A stretch of DNA of 64,000 nucleotides from Rouxiella sp. S1S-2 (GCF_009208105.1 NZ_WFKL01000001.1:1240001-1304000); one strand, 5' to 3'; positions 11,644-25,829 are shown, counted from the stretch's first letter. Notes: generated from the letters alone by a model not told the origin. Made by a program: numbers and translations.

Positions 11644-12336
11644 GTGAAAAAAATAATGATTACTGTGGGGCTGACCTTCAGCCTGTTATCGCTATTCGGA
11701 TGTCATAACAAGATTTTTGCGCAAGAACAGCCTTTCGAGGCGATGCAGCAGAGCTATAAAGGCGTGCTGCCTTGCGCTGACTGCAGTGGAATTGAAACCT
11801 CGCTGTTTTTACAACAGGATGGAACCTATATTCTGCGAGAAGTTTACCAGGTTAAGCCAAAAGAGGATCAGGCCTTCGCACAGTACGGAAAATGGGCGCG
11901 AACTGCCGACAAACTGGTGTTAACCGAAGCCAACGGAGAGAAGCGTTATTTCCGTCCGGTGGGGGATAACCTTGAGATGCTGGATATTCACGGCGATCCT
12001 ATCCAATCGAAAACGCCGCATCTCGCCATGCATTATCAGTTGCAACCGGCCGAACAACGTATGCCAGAAACGCCGATGCCGCTGAGCGGTATGGTGCGAT
12101 ATCAGGCCGATAACGTGGTGTTCACCGACTGTACTACTGGGAAAGTCATTCCAATGGCAACCAGCAGTATGCTGCACAAGGCCTATATGAATATGCCTCA
12201 CTCACCGGACCAGCTGGTGTTTGTCTCAATGGACGGGCACTTCCAGGTTGAGCCGGGCGGTGATGACGGCCGCGGTCATAAGCTGCTGGTCGCCGACAGC
12301 AACATCAGTCTGGATCCCGGTAAAAACTGCCAATAA
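11644..12336 (+). CDS. nlpE: Envelope stress lipoprotein NlpE (CutF)
   Basis: 230 residues, GTG start with GGGAG upstream. Lipobox at LFGC gives lipidated C20. The N-terminal domain has the CxxC pair in PCADCSG, and a second pair of cysteines lies in the C-terminal domain (FTDC and KNC), as in E. coli NlpE. NlpE activates the Cpx pathway on surface contact or when its own folding or trafficking fails. It is closed by a hairpin and faces proS. Confidence 0.93.
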   Translation: MKKIMITVGLTFSLLSLFGCHNKIFAQEQPFEAMQQSYKGVLPCADCSGIETSLFLQQDGTYILREVYQVKPKEDQAFAQYGKWARTADKLVLTEANGEKRYFRPVGDNLEMLDIHGDPIQSKTPHLAMHYQLQPAEQRMPETPMPLSGMVRYQADNVVFTDCTTGKVIPMATSSMLHKAYMNMPHSPDQLVFVSMDGHFQVEPGGDDGRGHKLLVADSNISLDPGKNCQ

Positions 12337-12353
12337 GTTCCGAGATCAAAATA

Positions 12354-12393
12354 AAACGCCCGCCGATGCAGTATGCAAAGGCGGGCGTTTTTA
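12354..12393 (+). terminator. Terminator after nlpE
   Basis: Stem ACGCCCGCC/GGCGGGCGT followed by TTTTTA; A-rich on the left side, so it may act in both directions. Confidence 0.88.
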
Positions 12394-12410
12394 TAGAACG
12401 ACAATCAATA

Positions 12411-12443
12411 AAAAGGCCAGCGAGTTACGCGCTGGCCTTTTTT
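12411..12443. terminator. Second bidirectional terminator between nlpE and proS
   Basis: Stem AAGGCCAGCG/CGCTGGCCTT with A-run on the left and T-run on the right. It lies directly next to the proS stop and so ends proS on the minus strand, and backs up the previous hairpin on the plus strand. Confidence 0.9.
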
Positions 12444-12444
12444 G

Positions 12445-14163
12445 TTAGCGTGGGATCTGGCTCAGCAGATATTCAACGATATCGCTTTGCTTAATCATCT
12501 GCTTTTCACCGCTGCGGCGGTTTTTATATTCAAGCTCTTCTGCGTCGAGATTGCGCTCGCCGATCACCACCTGATGCGGAACGCCAATCAGCTCCATGTC
12601 GGCAAACATCACGCCCGGACGCTCTTTACGGTCGTCAAGAATAACGTCAATGCCTTTGGCACGCAGAGTCTGATAAAGCGCTTCGGCGGCGTCTTTCACG
12701 CGAAATGACTTGTTCATGTTCATAGGCAGAATAGCCACCTGGAAAGGCGCAATGGCGTCTGGCCAGATAATGCCGCGACCGTCGTGATTCTGTTCAATCG
12801 CGGCGGCAACCACGCGCGTTACACCAATACCGTAACAGCCCATGGTCATCAGCTGATTCTTACCGTCTTCGCCCTGTACGGTGGCCTTCATGGCTTCCGA
12901 GTACTTGGTGCCCAGTTGGAAGATATGACCCACTTCGATACCGCGCTTGATAAGCAGCGTCCCTTTGCCGTCTGGGCTTGCATCACCTTCGACCACGTTG
13001 CGCAGGTCAGCCACTTCAGGCAGTGCAAGGTCGCGCTCCCAGTTAATGCCGAAGTAGTGCTTACCGTCAATATTGGCACCAGCGCTGAAGTCGCTCATGG
13101 CGGCAACGGTGCGGTCAACCACGACAGGCATCACCAGATTGATTGGGCCAAGCGAGCCTGGACCGGCGTTAACCAGCGCACGAATTTCGGCTTCGGTGGC
13201 GAAGGTCAGCGGTGAAGCAACCTGCGGCAGTTTTTCAGCCTTGATTTCGTTCAGCTCGTGGTCACCACGAACCAACAGCGCAACCAGCGCGTGAGCGCTG
13301 CCTTCGGTGGCGTGAACCATCAGCGTTTTCACGGTTTTTTCTACCGGCAGCTGGAATTGCTCAACCAGCTCGGCGATGGTTTTGGCGTTTGGCGTATCGA
13401 TAATACGCAGCGCTTCGGTCGCGGGGCCGCGCGGAGTCGCAGGGGCTACGGCTTCAGCTTTTTCGATGTTGGCCGCGTAGTCTGATTCAGTAGAGAAAAT
13501 AACGTCATCTTCACCGCTTTCAGCCAGCACCTGGAATTCGTGCGATGCACTACCGCCGATAGAGCCGGTATCTGCCTCAACGGCGCGGAAATCAAGACCC
13601 ATGCGACTAAAGATTTTACTGTAGGCCGCATACATCGCGTCGTAGGTTTCTTGCAGTGACTCCTGAGTGGTGTGGAAAGAGTAGGCGTCTTTCATCAGGA
13701 ATTCACGCGAGCGCATCACGCCAAAGCGCGGACGCACTTCGTCACGGAATTTGGTCTGGATCTGGAAGAAGTTAAGCGGCAGCTGCTTATAAGAGCTGAT
13801 TTCAGTGCGCATCAAATCGGTAACAACTTCTTCATGCGTAGGGCCGAGCACGAAGGCGCGCTCACCGCGGTCAACAAAACGCAGCAACTCGGGGCCGTAC
13901 TGCTCCCAACGTCCACTCTCCTGCCACAGGTCGCCGGGCTGCACGACGGGCATCGAGATTTCGATTGCGCAAGCGTTGTTCATCTCTTCGCGCACGATGT
14001 TTTCGACTTTTTTCAGAACACGCAGACCGGTAGGCATCCAGGTATAAAGACCTGAGGCCAGTTTGCGGATCATTCCGGCGCGCAGCATCAGCTGGTGGCT
14101 GATGACTTCGGCGTCGGCTGGCGTCTCCTTCAGAGTGGAGAGCAGATATTGTGTTGTACGCAT
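12445..14163 (-). CDS. proS: Prolyl-tRNA synthetase
   Basis: 572 residues, identical in length to the E. coli enzyme. Class II synthetase that charges tRNA-Pro. It starts [19 protein letters not shown], has the class II motif 2 region ([21 protein letters not shown]), an insertion editing domain (about 220-400) that deacylates Ala-tRNA-Pro, and a C-terminal anticodon-binding domain. Single gene between convergent nlpE and trmO. Confidence 0.97.
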   Translation of the reverse strand: MRTTQYLLSTLKETPADAEVISHQLMLRAGMIRKLASGLYTWMPTGLRVLKKVENIVREEMNNACAIEISMPVVQPGDLWQESGRWEQYGPELLRFVDRGERAFVLGPTHEEVVTDLMRTEISSYKQLPLNFFQIQTKFRDEVRPRFGVMRSREFLMKDAYSFHTTQESLQETYDAMYAAYSKIFSRMGLDFRAVEADTGSIGGSASHEFQVLAESGEDDVIFSTESDYAANIEKAEAVAPATPRGPATEALRIIDTPNAKTIAELVEQFQLPVEKTVKTLMVHATEGSAHALVALLVRGDHELNEIKAEKLPQVASPLTFATEAEIRALVNAGPGSLGPINLVMPVVVDRTVAAMSDFSAGANIDGKHYFGINWERDLALPEVADLRNVVEGDASPDGKGTLLIKRGIEVGHIFQLGTKYSEAMKATVQGEDGKNQLMTMGCYGIGVTRVVAAAIEQNHDGRGIIWPDAIAPFQVAILPMNMNKSFRVKDAAEALYQTLRAKGIDVILDDRKERPGVMFADMELIGVPHQVVIGERNLDAEELEYKNRRSGEKQMIKQSDIVEYLLSQIPR

Positions 14164-14351
14164 GATGTGTTGGTTCCGTTAGCACTGCAAATCGTCCGCA
14201 GACCGAATAGGGTCTGCCAGAACGTGAAAATATTCGAATTATCGCCTGTCACTCATAAACCCATTAGCCGCCGCTACCCTCAACACAGCAATAGCTTGCG
14301 GTCAGTTAGTTTACCAGCGACCGACGAGAGTCAAAAGAGAACCGCTAAATT

Positions 14352-15059
14352 TTAGTTCGGGTCGAGTGAAATAACCTGATTCTGGTCGGCAATAACCCGC
14401 CATTTGACGTTAAATTCCAGCAGGTGGACCGCATAGTCACGCGCCAGTTCTTCACCTTTACGGTAAGCCGGACGTGGGTCCTGACCTAAAACCTGGGTGA
14501 TAAAACGGCGTAAATGAGGATAACGGGCCAAATTCGCCGCCAGTTGGCTTTCTGCTAGCGGTGAGAAGGTTACCGGCATATCGGCCTCGGGAGCCTCTTG
14601 CGCAAATCCTGCCACCGCCTGTGGTTGGCTTTCGGCAAAAGGCAGGTACGGCTTGATATCAACCACCGGCGTACCGTCGACTAAATCGAGGCTGCCAAGC
14701 TGTAAAATCACCTCTTTGCCCTGGCAACGTATCCCTTTTAGTTCAACCAAAGACATGCCGAGCGGATTAGGTCGGAAGGTAGAGCGGGTGGCGAAGACGC
14801 CGACGCGCGCATTGCCGCCCAATCTTGGCGGGCGTACGGTTGGGCGCCAACCGCCTTCCATGGTTTGATGAAATATAAACATTACCCAGAGATGACTGAA
14901 GGCTTCCAGGCCACGAACGGCCTCGGCCTGATTGTAGGGCGGCAGCAGGTGCAATTCACCGCCGCCGTCTTCCACCAGTCCCGGTTGACGAGGAACGGCA
15001 AACTTCTCTTTATAGGGAGAGTGGATCCTCCCTATTTCATTGAAGGTAAACGCGGTCAT
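14352..15059 (-). CDS. trmO: tRNA (N6-threonylcarbamoyladenosine(37)-N6)-methyltransferase TrmO
   Basis: 235 residues, homologue of E. coli TrmO (TsaA, also 235). It uses SAM to methylate t6A37 of tRNA-Thr. The first 140 residues form the beta-barrel methyltransferase domain (GRIHSPYKEKF, FRPNPLGMSLVEL, DLVDGTPVVDIKPYLP). Its ATG overlaps the rcsF stop by 4 nt, so rcsF-trmO is an operon. Confidence 0.94.
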   Translation of the reverse strand: MTAFTFNEIGRIHSPYKEKFAVPRQPGLVEDGGGELHLLPPYNQAEAVRGLEAFSHLWVMFIFHQTMEGGWRPTVRPPRLGGNARVGVFATRSTFRPNPLGMSLVELKGIRCQGKEVILQLGSLDLVDGTPVVDIKPYLPFAESQPQAVAGFAQEAPEADMPVTFSPLAESQLAANLARYPHLRRFITQVLGQDPRPAYRKGEELARDYAVHLLEFNVKWRVIADQNQVISLDPN

Positions 15060-15460
15060 TTAAAGCTGACGTTAAGCGCCGAGCCTTGGCAAACGGCCTG
15101 TTGATTACAACCCGCAACGCCTGAAATTATCTGGCACTGATGCAGGAGCACCGCATTAGCCTTCATGTTTGAGGCGTGAGAAAGCATTCTTCTGCGCGCG
15201 TTTGACATGCTTGGTTGAGCGTCTTGTGCGCTAACCTGGCAAGACTCACCCGACACTTCACCCAGATCGCGGAAAGGCGTACCGACAAGCGCTTCTGCAT
15301 TTTTATAAAGTTTTACCGTCGCAGGACGGGGCGCTGGTTTTGGCTTAACAGGTTTAGGCTGTTCTATGATGGGACGTTCGTTAACGATGGGCTGCGTTTT
15401 GTGAGTCGCGGAACATCCAGCTAGCAAAAGGGCTAACAAACATAGAGGTAAAGCACGCAT
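15056..15460 (-). CDS. rcsF: Outer-membrane lipoprotein RcsF, Rcs stress sensor
   Basis: 134 residues. Lipobox LLAGC gives lipidated C16, followed by a proline/lysine-rich linker (QPKPVKPKPAPRPA) and a C-terminal domain with four cysteines that form the two disulfides known in E. coli RcsF. RcsF senses outer-membrane and peptidoglycan stress and relieves IgaA inhibition of the Rcs phosphorelay. Confidence 0.95.
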   Translation of the reverse strand: MRALPLCLLALLLAGCSATHKTQPIVNERPIIEQPKPVKPKPAPRPATVKLYKNAEALVGTPFRDLGEVSGESCQVSAQDAQPSMSNARRRMLSHASNMKANAVLLHQCQIISGVAGCNQQAVCQGSALNVSFK

Positions 15461-15644
15461 GATATGTCCTCTGCTCTATACCCATTATTGATGAAAATAC
15501 GGGAATTTTTGCTTCCTCATTCTGCCGTTATTGGTTTATTAAACGCTCGGAAGTTAGTAAGGCTGCAACCTATCCGCATTTTGAATGCTATGGGTACATT
15601 AATATTGAAAGAAAGAGGCGGTATTGAAGCAAGGTATTGAGCAA

Positions 15645-15676
15645 ATAACAAGGCGGGCATAAGCCCGCCTTGACAA
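15645..15676 (-). terminator. Terminator after metQ
   Basis: Ten-base-pair stem CAAGGCGGGC/GCCCGCCTTG (15649-15658 with 15663-15672); on the minus strand it is followed by a T-rich stretch. It ends metNIQ. The rest of 15461-15715 is AT-rich spacer upstream of rcsF with no gene seen. Confidence 0.8.
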
Positions 15677-15715
15677 TATATTATGTAATAAACAATATAT
15701 TTAGACAGTGACTGA

Positions 15716-16531
15716 TTACCAGCCTTTAACCGCACCGCCATTGAACACTTTGTTCGCGGCCTGGTAAACTTCATCAGACTGGTAGGCTTTCACAAACTTC
15801 TGCACGTTTTCAGCGTCTTTATTATCTTCACGAGCAACAATCATGTTCACATAAGGTGAGTTTTTGTCTTCTACGAAGATGCCATCTTTAGCCGGCGTCA
15901 GGCCAATCTGGCTTGCATAAGTGGTGTTGATCACCGCCAAAGCAATCTTGTTGTCATCCAATGAACGTGGCAGCTGAGGTGCTTCCAGTTCAACCAGTTT
16001 CAGATTTTTTGGATTCTCGGTCACGTCCAGTACGGTTGGCAGCAGACCTACACCGTCTTTCAGTTTAATCAGACCTTCTTTTTGCAGCAGCAGCAGTGAA
16101 CGACCCAGGTTGGTAGGATCGTTTGGCAGTGCAATCTGGTCGCCGTCTTTCAGTTCGCTAATAGATTTGATTTTCTTGGAGTAGCCAGCAATCGGGTAAA
16201 CAAAGGTATTGCCCACAGAGACCAGCTTGTAGCCGCGGTCTTTGATTTGCTGATCCAGATAAGGTTTGTGCTGGAAGGCGTTAACGTCGATATCACCTTT
16301 ACTCAACGCTTCGTTAGGCAGTACGTAATCGTTAAAAGTGACCAGCTCAACGTCAAGACCGTATTTTTCTTTCGCTACTTTAGCGGCAACTTCGGCTACC
16401 TGCTGCTCAGCGCCGACGATAACACCCACTTTAATATGGTTTGGATCTTCTTTCTTCGGACCACAACCTGCTACGGCCAGCGTTCCCAGAAGTACACCCG
16501 CTACGGCAAGAGATTTAAATTTGATGGACAT
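15716..16531 (-). CDS. metQ: Methionine-binding lipoprotein MetQ
   Basis: 271 residues, NLPA family. Lipobox LAVAGC gives C23 as the lipid anchor. MetQ captures D- and L-methionine in the periplasm and delivers it to MetI-MetN. Family segments visible: VGVIVGAEQQVAEVAA, NAFQHKPYLDQ and PNDPTNLGRSLLLL. Third gene of the metNIQ operon, 71 nt after metI. Confidence 0.96.
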   Translation of the reverse strand: MSIKFKSLAVAGVLLGTLAVAGCGPKKEDPNHIKVGVIVGAEQQVAEVAAKVAKEKYGLDVELVTFNDYVLPNEALSKGDIDVNAFQHKPYLDQQIKDRGYKLVSVGNTFVYPIAGYSKKIKSISELKDGDQIALPNDPTNLGRSLLLLQKEGLIKLKDGVGLLPTVLDVTENPKNLKLVELEAPQLPRSLDDNKIALAVINTTYASQIGLTPAKDGIFVEDKNSPYVNMIVAREDNKDAENVQKFVKAYQSDEVYQAANKVFNGGAVKGW

Positions 16532-16602
16532 GTCCTATCCTCTATACATTTTATGTCGAGATTAATTATGGGCGGCGTGGAGCCCTGCCGCCGTTTTGTT
16601 TT

Positions 16603-17256
16603 TTACTTATGGGTCACTGCTTTAACAATGCGATCGCCGCAGAGTTGAATCAGGTACACCAGTACAACCAACAATATTAATACAGTATTCATTACCGTGG
16701 CATTGTAGCCGATATAGCCGTACTGATAGCCAATCTGCCCCAGACCACCGGCACCAACGGCACCGCCCATTGCGGAGTATCCCACCAGAGTGATGAGCGT
16801 AATAGTGGCAGCGTTAACTAATCCCGGCAGCGCTTCAGGCAGCAGAACTTTACGAATGATCTGCATTGGCGTTGCACCCATTGCGCGCGCGGCCTCGACT
16901 AATCCGCTTGGAATTTCCAGCATCGCATTCTCAACCATGCGGGCAATAAACGGCGCAGCGCCCACGGTCAGTGGAACGATAGCCGCCTGCAAACCGATTG
17001 AGGTTCCGACGATAATGCGTGTAAACGGGATCATCCACACCAGCAGTATAATAAAAGGAATAGAACGGAAGATGTTCACCAGCGCAGACAGGGTCCGATA
17101 GAGACTCTTGTTCTCTGCAATCTGCCCCGGACGAGTCACATAAAGCAGTACGCCAAACGGCAGGCCAAGTGCAAAGCCAAAAAAGCCGGAGGTCAGCGTC
17201 ATTATTACGGTTTCCCAAATGCCCCGGCCAAGTAACCACATCATTGCCTCAGACAT
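16603..17256 (-). CDS. metI: Methionine ABC transporter permease MetI
   Basis: 217 residues, five predicted membrane segments. The EAA loop that docks onto the ATPase is visible as [25 protein letters not shown]. It overlaps metN by 8 nt. Confidence 0.96.
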   Translation of the reverse strand: MSEAMMWLLGRGIWETVIMTLTSGFFGFALGLPFGVLLYVTRPGQIAENKSLYRTLSALVNIFRSIPFIILLVWMIPFTRIIVGTSIGLQAAIVPLTVGAAPFIARMVENAMLEIPSGLVEAARAMGATPMQIIRKVLLPEALPGLVNAATITLITLVGYSAMGGAVGAGGLGQIGYQYGYIGYNATVMNTVLILLVVLVYLIQLCGDRIVKAVTHK

Positions 17257-18280
17257 AACCGAGCACCTCTACCTTAACTTGATTTTCGTGCAGGAATTGA
17301 ATCGCTGCCTGTGTTTCTTCAACGCTACCGTGCATTTCGGTCAGCATAATGCCGAACTTCACCCCGCCGGCATAGTCCATCTGCGCGCTGATAATATTGT
17401 TGTTAATGTTGAACTGACGCACAGCCTGTGAGAGTAGAGGAGCATCTACCGACTGACCGGTAAATTCCAGACGTAATAAAGGTACGCTATTGGCGGACTG
17501 TTCCGGCTTCATGCGCAGCGCATAATCATCGGGAATGTCCAAATGCAGCGTCGATTGAATAAACTGTTGAGCCAGCGGTGTTTTCGGGTGTGAAAACATC
17601 TCGCTCACTTTGTCTTGTTCAATCAGTTGGCCGTTGCTGATAACCGCAACCTGATCGCAGATGCGCTTAACCACGTCCATTTCATGGGTGATAAGGAGAA
17701 TAGTCAGGCCCAGACGACGGTTGATGTCTTTTAACAGTTCGAGGATTGAGCGGGTCGTTGCCGGATCCAATGCGCTGGTGGCTTCATCGCACAACAACAC
17801 TTTCGGGTTGCTGGCCAGCGCACGGGCAATAGCAACGCGCTGCTTTTGTCCGCCAGAGAGGTTCGCCGGATAGGCATCCTGTTTGTCTTCCAGACCGACC
17901 AACTTTAACAACTCGTTGACGCGCTGTTTGATTTGATTGGAAGAAAGGTTGTCGAGCTCTAAAGGCAGCGCCACGTTGCCAAACACGGTGCGTGATGACA
18001 ACAGGTTAAAGTGTTGGAAGATCATGCCAATTTGGCGACGTGCGCGGGTCAGCTCTTTCTCTGAAAATGCCGTCAGGTCTTGGCCATCGACCAGCACTTT
18101 ACCTTCTGTTGGGCGCTCAAGCAGGTTAACGCAGCGAATCAGCGTACTTTTACCCGCACCGGAGGCACCGATGACACCATAAATTTGTCCGGCAGGCACG
18201 TGAAGGCTCACGTCCGACAGGGCAGTGATGTTGCGCTGACCCTGTTTGAACACTTTGGTAATGTTGGAAAGTTTAATCAT
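17249..18280 (-). CDS. metN: Methionine ABC transporter ATP-binding protein MetN
   Basis: 343 residues. Walker [10 protein letters not shown], signature LSGGQKQRV, Walker [12 protein letters not shown] and the H-loop HEMDV are all present. The last 90 residues or so are the NIL domain that binds methionine and shuts the transporter by trans-inhibition. First gene of metNIQ; tandem met boxes lie about 85 nt upstream. Confidence 0.97.
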   Translation of the reverse strand: MIKLSNITKVFKQGQRNITALSDVSLHVPAGQIYGVIGASGAGKSTLIRCVNLLERPTEGKVLVDGQDLTAFSEKELTRARRQIGMIFQHFNLLSSRTVFGNVALPLELDNLSSNQIKQRVNELLKLVGLEDKQDAYPANLSGGQKQRVAIARALASNPKVLLCDEATSALDPATTRSILELLKDINRRLGLTILLITHEMDVVKRICDQVAVISNGQLIEQDKVSEMFSHPKTPLAQQFIQSTLHLDIPDDYALRMKPEQSANSVPLLRLEFTGQSVDAPLLSQAVRQFNINNNIISAQMDYAGGVKFGIMLTEMHGSVEETQAAIQFLHENQVKVEVLGYV

Positions 18281-18362
18281 ATTTATCTTATGTCGCTTTT
18301 ACAGCTGTGACGTACAAAAAGTAACCCTCTGGAACTCATTCCAGAACATGGCGTGGATGCTA

Positions 18363-18378
18363 AGGCGTCTAGACGGCT
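18363..18378 (-). promoter_or_regulatory. Tandem MetJ operator (met boxes) upstream of metN
   Basis: Two adjacent 8-mers, AGGCGTCT and AGACGGCT, each one base from the met-box consensus AGACGTCT. Flanking 8-mers (18355-18362 and 18379-18394) are weaker partial matches. MetJ with SAM binds tandem boxes cooperatively, so metNIQ should be repressed when methionine is plentiful. No SAM riboswitch is needed or seen. Confidence 0.82.
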
Positions 18379-18456
18379 AAGTCAACCAGATAGCATTCTC
18401 ACCACCCCCTAAAACATGCGATACTTGGACATCAACCCGCCATCAGGAGCAAATAC

Positions 18457-19023
18457 GTGGCACAAACTGTTCCAGCAATATTTTTAGACCGCGACGGTAC
18501 CCTTAATGTCGATCATGGCTATGTTCATGAAATAGACGACTTCGAGTTTATTGAAGGCACCATAGAAGCCTGCCTTAAACTGAAAGAAATGGGCTTTGCC
18601 TTAGTCCTCGTGACAAACCAGTCGGGCATTGCCCGTGGAAAGTTCACCGAGGATCAATTCTTCACTCTCACTGAGTGGATGGACTGGTCGCTGGCCGATC
18701 GCGGCGTCGATTTGGACGGCATCTATTTCTGTCCTCACCATCCTGAAGCAATAGTAGAAGAGTACAAGCAGGTATGTGACTGCCGTAAGCCGCAGCCTGG
18801 GATGTTCCTTACTGCGAAAGAAGAGCTGAATATCGATATGGCCGCTTCTTATATGGTAGGCGATAAACTCGAAGACATGCAGGCTGCGATTAATGCGGGC
18901 GTAGGAACCAAAATCTTGGTTAAAAGTGGCAAACCGGTCACCGAAGAGGGAGAAGCCTTGGCAGACAAGGTTCTCGACAGTTTGACACAGTTGCCTGCAG
19001 CTATTAAAAACGGCTTAAAATAA
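18457..19023 (+). CDS. gmhB: D-glycero-beta-D-manno-heptose-1,7-bisphosphate 7-phosphatase
   Basis: 188 residues, HAD superfamily. The nucleophile and acid/base are D11 and D13 in FLDRDGTLN, followed by motif II (TNQSG) and a zinc-binding set (CPHHPE ... [10 protein letters not shown]). It makes heptose 1-phosphate for the LPS inner core. Divergent from metN and directly upstream of the rRNA operon as in E. coli. Confidence 0.96.
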   Translation: MAQTVPAIFLDRDGTLNVDHGYVHEIDDFEFIEGTIEACLKLKEMGFALVLVTNQSGIARGKFTEDQFFTLTEWMDWSLADRGVDLDGIYFCPHHPEAIVEEYKQVCDCRKPQPGMFLTAKEELNIDMAASYMVGDKLEDMQAAINAGVGTKILVKSGKPVTEEGEALADKVLDSLTQLPAAIKNGLK

Positions 19024-19073
19024 AGCACCGAGAATGAAAAATAGGCAAACGAAATAAAACTGTATTTATTCGC

Positions 19074-19101
19074 TTGCCATTCCCGCTCAGCTCCCTATAA
19101 T
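19074..19101 (+). promoter_or_regulatory. rRNA promoter P1
   Basis: -35 TTGCCA and -10 TATAAT with a 16-nt spacer; the CTCCCTATAATG context is typical of enterobacterial rrn P1 promoters. The 45 nt upstream are A/T-rich, like an UP element, and the GC-rich stretch after the -10 is the expected stringent discriminator. Confidence 0.88.
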
Positions 19102-19192
19102 GCCGCTCCAACGACAGGGAACAACGCAGCAGCAACGCGGTGTGAACGAGTCGGGAAGAATTAATAATGATGTTGATTGATGAAATAATCGG

Positions 19193-19220
19193 TTGACATT
19201 AAATGAGGAAAGCGTAGTAT
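19193..19220 (+). promoter_or_regulatory. rRNA promoter P2
   Basis: -35 TTGACA and -10 TAGTAT, 16-nt spacer, about 120 nt downstream of P1, the usual rrn P1-P2 distance. Confidence 0.8.
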
Positions 19221-19230
19221 ACGCCACCTC

Positions 19231-19271
19231 GAGTTAGCAAGCGAAAGCGCGTAACTCACTGCTCTTTAACA
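19231..19271 (+). promoter_or_regulatory. rrn leader antitermination site (boxB hairpin and boxA)
   Basis: A hairpin with GAGTTA/TAACTC arms (boxB) is followed by TGCTCTTTAACA (boxA, 19260-19271), the binding site for NusB-NusE in ribosomal antitermination. A second GCTCTTTAACA lies at 21409-21419 before the 23S gene. From here to 19441 is leader RNA with no other gene. Confidence 0.88.
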
Positions 19272-19441
19272 ATTTATCAGACAATCTGTGTGGGCACTCA
19301 CAAGACGATATCAGCCACTTCGGTGGCAACAGAATATCAAGGCAGCAATGCCAAGTCTTAGAGTGACCAAGCAGTAATTCATTATGAATGATGTGAAGTA
19401 ACTTTGAGCATCGCTGAACTTGTTTCAGCAAATCGAACTTT

Positions 19442-20984
<1,543 letters not shown>

Positions 20985-21056
20985 CCTAAAGATACGCATT
21001 GTGCAGTGTCCACACAGATTGTCTGATGAAATAGTAACGAGCAGAAATACCTTTAT

Positions 21057-21133
<77 letters not shown>

Positions 21134-21267
21134 AATTCTTTCTCATGCTGCGTTATGACTTCACTCGCATAGAAAACACTATGCTTCGCGAAGCCACGCC
21201 TTGCCTGAGTAAGAATTGAAACTCTTTTTAGGGTGGGACATATAAAGGTATCTGTAAGTGACTGTAT

Positions 21268-21343
21268 GGGGCTATAGCTCAGCTGGGAGAGCGCCTGCCT
21301 TGCACGCAGGAGGTCAGCGGTTCGATCCCGCTTAGCTCCACCA
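21268..21343 (+). tRNA. alaT: tRNA-Ala (TGC)
   Basis: 76 nt, GGGGCTATAGCTCAGC start, anticodon loop CTTGCAC gives TGC, encoded CCA. Second spacer tRNA, making this an Ile-Ala type operon. Confidence 0.98.
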
Positions 21344-21556
21344 TATCCATACGGGTCACATTAATACTTCAGAGTATATTGGAAACAGTATGCTGCGAAG
21401 TATTTTGCTCTTTAACAATCTGGAACAAGCTGAAAAATTGAAACGATACAGCTGAACATAACTCTCCGTAGAAGTACTGAGTTATGCGCACCTGTATTAG
21501 AGTCTCTCAAATAATCGCAGCACGAACGGGCGTCGCAAGACACCTTCGGGTTGTGA

Positions 21557-24474
<2,918 letters not shown>

Positions 24475-24549
24475 AGGTGTTTTAGAGAGACACAAAAGAC
24501 TTAAGTAAATTTTTCAGCGGGTTCCAGATAAAGTATTCGCGGGAACGAA

Positions 24550-24660
24550 AGATTTTGCGCTGAAGCCAGGCGGCAACAGAGTGTAATGAGGGAGCATACA
24601 TAGGTATGTGACAGAATTACGCGAAGGCGGCCAACGCAGCAGCAGGGCAAAAGATTCGTT
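24550..24660 (+). repeat. Palindromic element in the 23S-5S spacer
   Basis: The 23S-5S spacer is about 200 nt, roughly twice that of E. coli. Its extra part holds an imperfect hairpin: GTAAT and CATAC on the left pair with GTATG and ATTAC on the right, flanked by GCGGCAAC and GCGGCC. It resembles, from memory, a dispersed palindrome seen in Serratia and Yersinia intergenic regions. Only this copy is recognised in the window. Confidence 0.45.
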
Positions 24661-24675
24661 TCATGCACCAAGATT

Positions 24676-24795
24676 TGCCTGGCGGCAGTAGCGCGGTGGT
24701 CCCACCTGACCCCATGCCGAACTCAGAAGTGAAACGCCGTAGCGCCGATGGTAGTGTGGGGTCTCCCCATGCGAGAGTAGGGAACTGCCAGGCAT
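24676..24795 (+). rRNA. rrf: 5S ribosomal RNA
   Basis: 120 nt, TGCCTGGCGGC at the 5' end pairing with GCCAGGCA at the 3' end, with the conserved CCATGCCGAACTCAGAAG in the middle. Confidence 0.98.
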
Positions 24796-24884
24796 CAATT
24801 TAGTTCCTTTTTCCCCTGACAAGGAAAAACATAAGGAACAAACTGATCTCAGACCGATTGTCTGAGGTGAGTGAAAGAACCGGT

Positions 24885-24961
24885 GGAGCGGTAGTTCAGT
24901 TGGTTAGAATACCTGCCTGTCACGCAGGGGGTCGCGGGTTCGAGCCCCGTCCGTTCCGCCA
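24885..24961 (+). tRNA. aspU: tRNA-Asp (GTC), distal gene of the rRNA operon
   Basis: 77 nt, GGAGCGGTAGTTCAG start, anticodon loop CTGTCAC gives GTC, encoded CCA. It has no evident promoter of its own and lies 90 nt after 5S, so it is co-transcribed with the rRNAs, as aspU is after rrnH. Identical over its 77 nt to the second tRNA-Asp at 49815-49891. Confidence 0.97.
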
Positions 24962-24971
24962 CTTATTGCAT

Positions 24972-25001
24972 AACCCTGAATCGAAAGATTCAGGGTTTTT
25001 T
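24972..25001 (+). terminator. Terminator of the rRNA operon
   Basis: Stem AACCCTGAATC/GATTCAGGGTT with a GAAA loop followed by a T-run. Confidence 0.92.
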
Positions 25002-25026
25002 GCATTTAAGTATTGGGTATTTAGCA

Positions 25027-25062
25027 TTTTAAGCGTATTCCTCGGTGGAAATACGCTTAAAA
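25027..25062. terminator. Hairpin between the rRNA operon and the lipoprotein gene
   Basis: Thirteen-base-pair stem TTTTAAGCGTATT/AATACGCTTAAAA with a 10-nt loop. The arms end in T-run/A-run, so it can stop transcription from both sides. It directly follows the lipoprotein stop on the minus strand. Confidence 0.8.
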
Positions 25063-25072
25063 GAGGCCGAGT

Positions 25073-25465
25073 TTATCGCTGATCGACGACATTTAGCTGA
25101 GCTTTGATATCTTGATCCAGATTAGCTACCCAGCGATTGTAGTTCTTATGGATCTTCCCGCCTTCTGCATTAAGATTTTCACTGCTTACATACTGAATAT
25201 TGTAATTAATAGCTGTGTAGGTGATTTTTACTTTAGCAACGTGATTACGCGGTGTTAAGGTCGCTAGAATGAGCCCGTTTTGAGGTGCAGTCATCTGCCA
25301 ACCACGTTGAGCACCAGCGACAAGTATGGCTTTTTTGACCTGCTCTGACGTGTGAGTGGTTGAAATAGCTTCGCTAACGTTGCGGATTGGTGCCGTGTGA
25401 TTAATGCACCCTGTGAGTAAAGTTGTGCAGACTAGAACAGGAAGAAGAAGCATGGAAAATTTCAT
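25073..25465 (-). CDS. Small predicted lipoprotein of unknown function
   Basis: 130 residues. Signal peptide with lipobox LLTGC gives lipidated C20. The body has RGWQMTAPQNGLILATL and a C-terminal IHKNYNRWVANLD segment. This pattern (basic-GWQM, then IHxNYNxW) recalls a widespread unnamed proteobacterial lipoprotein family; I know of no assigned function. It stands alone, divergent from the APE cluster, with a hairpin after its stop. Whether it takes part in polyene export is unknown. Confidence 0.75.
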   Translation of the reverse strand: MKFSMLLLPVLVCTTLLTGCINHTAPIRNVSEAISTTHTSEQVKKAILVAGAQRGWQMTAPQNGLILATLTPRNHVAKVKITYTAINYNIQYVSSENLNAEGGKIHKNYNRWVANLDQDIKAQLNVVDQR

Positions 25466-25829
25466 TGAACAGCCTTTTTGATGATTTAATAGACAATTGT
25501 CGTAAGGATATCAACCCGAACTCCCTATATCCAAAGTACCTAATAATATGCTGAGCAGGAACGTTTATTTGTTGAATGTCTCTTTATTCATCTTATTAAG
25601 AATAATGTTGTGTTCGGTCGTGCAGTGAAAAAATAAAGTCGTCTTAAACTTATTTTTCTTATTAATTATTTTTTAATTAATGACGCGTCGATATTTTTTA
25701 GTTTAGAACCTGTTAAGATCATATTCAGTTGCTCATTTGGCTAGGACAATTCGTAATTGCAGATGCAACCGAGTACAAAATCTAATAGAGTCTGATCTCA
25801 CCGAATAAATTTCCGAGAGCTCGAAGAAA
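25466..25829. other. AT-rich intergenic region, presumed promoter region of the APE cluster
   Basis: 364 nt without a gene, strongly A/T-rich between about 25560 and 25720. It must hold the promoters of both the lipoprotein gene and the APE cluster, but I see no promoter good enough to place. Its base composition would suit silencing by H-NS, which is inference. Confidence 0.5.

Noticed and set aside
18281..18456. SAM riboswitch before metN
   Set aside because: No riboswitch fold is apparent; tandem met boxes explain control, as is normal in this order.
19215..19225. GTATAC core in rRNA promoter P2 as another HpxS site
   Set aside because: The bare hexamer is expected many times in 64 kb; without the flanking TT/AA arms it is not evidence. 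It overlaps the P2 -10 element.
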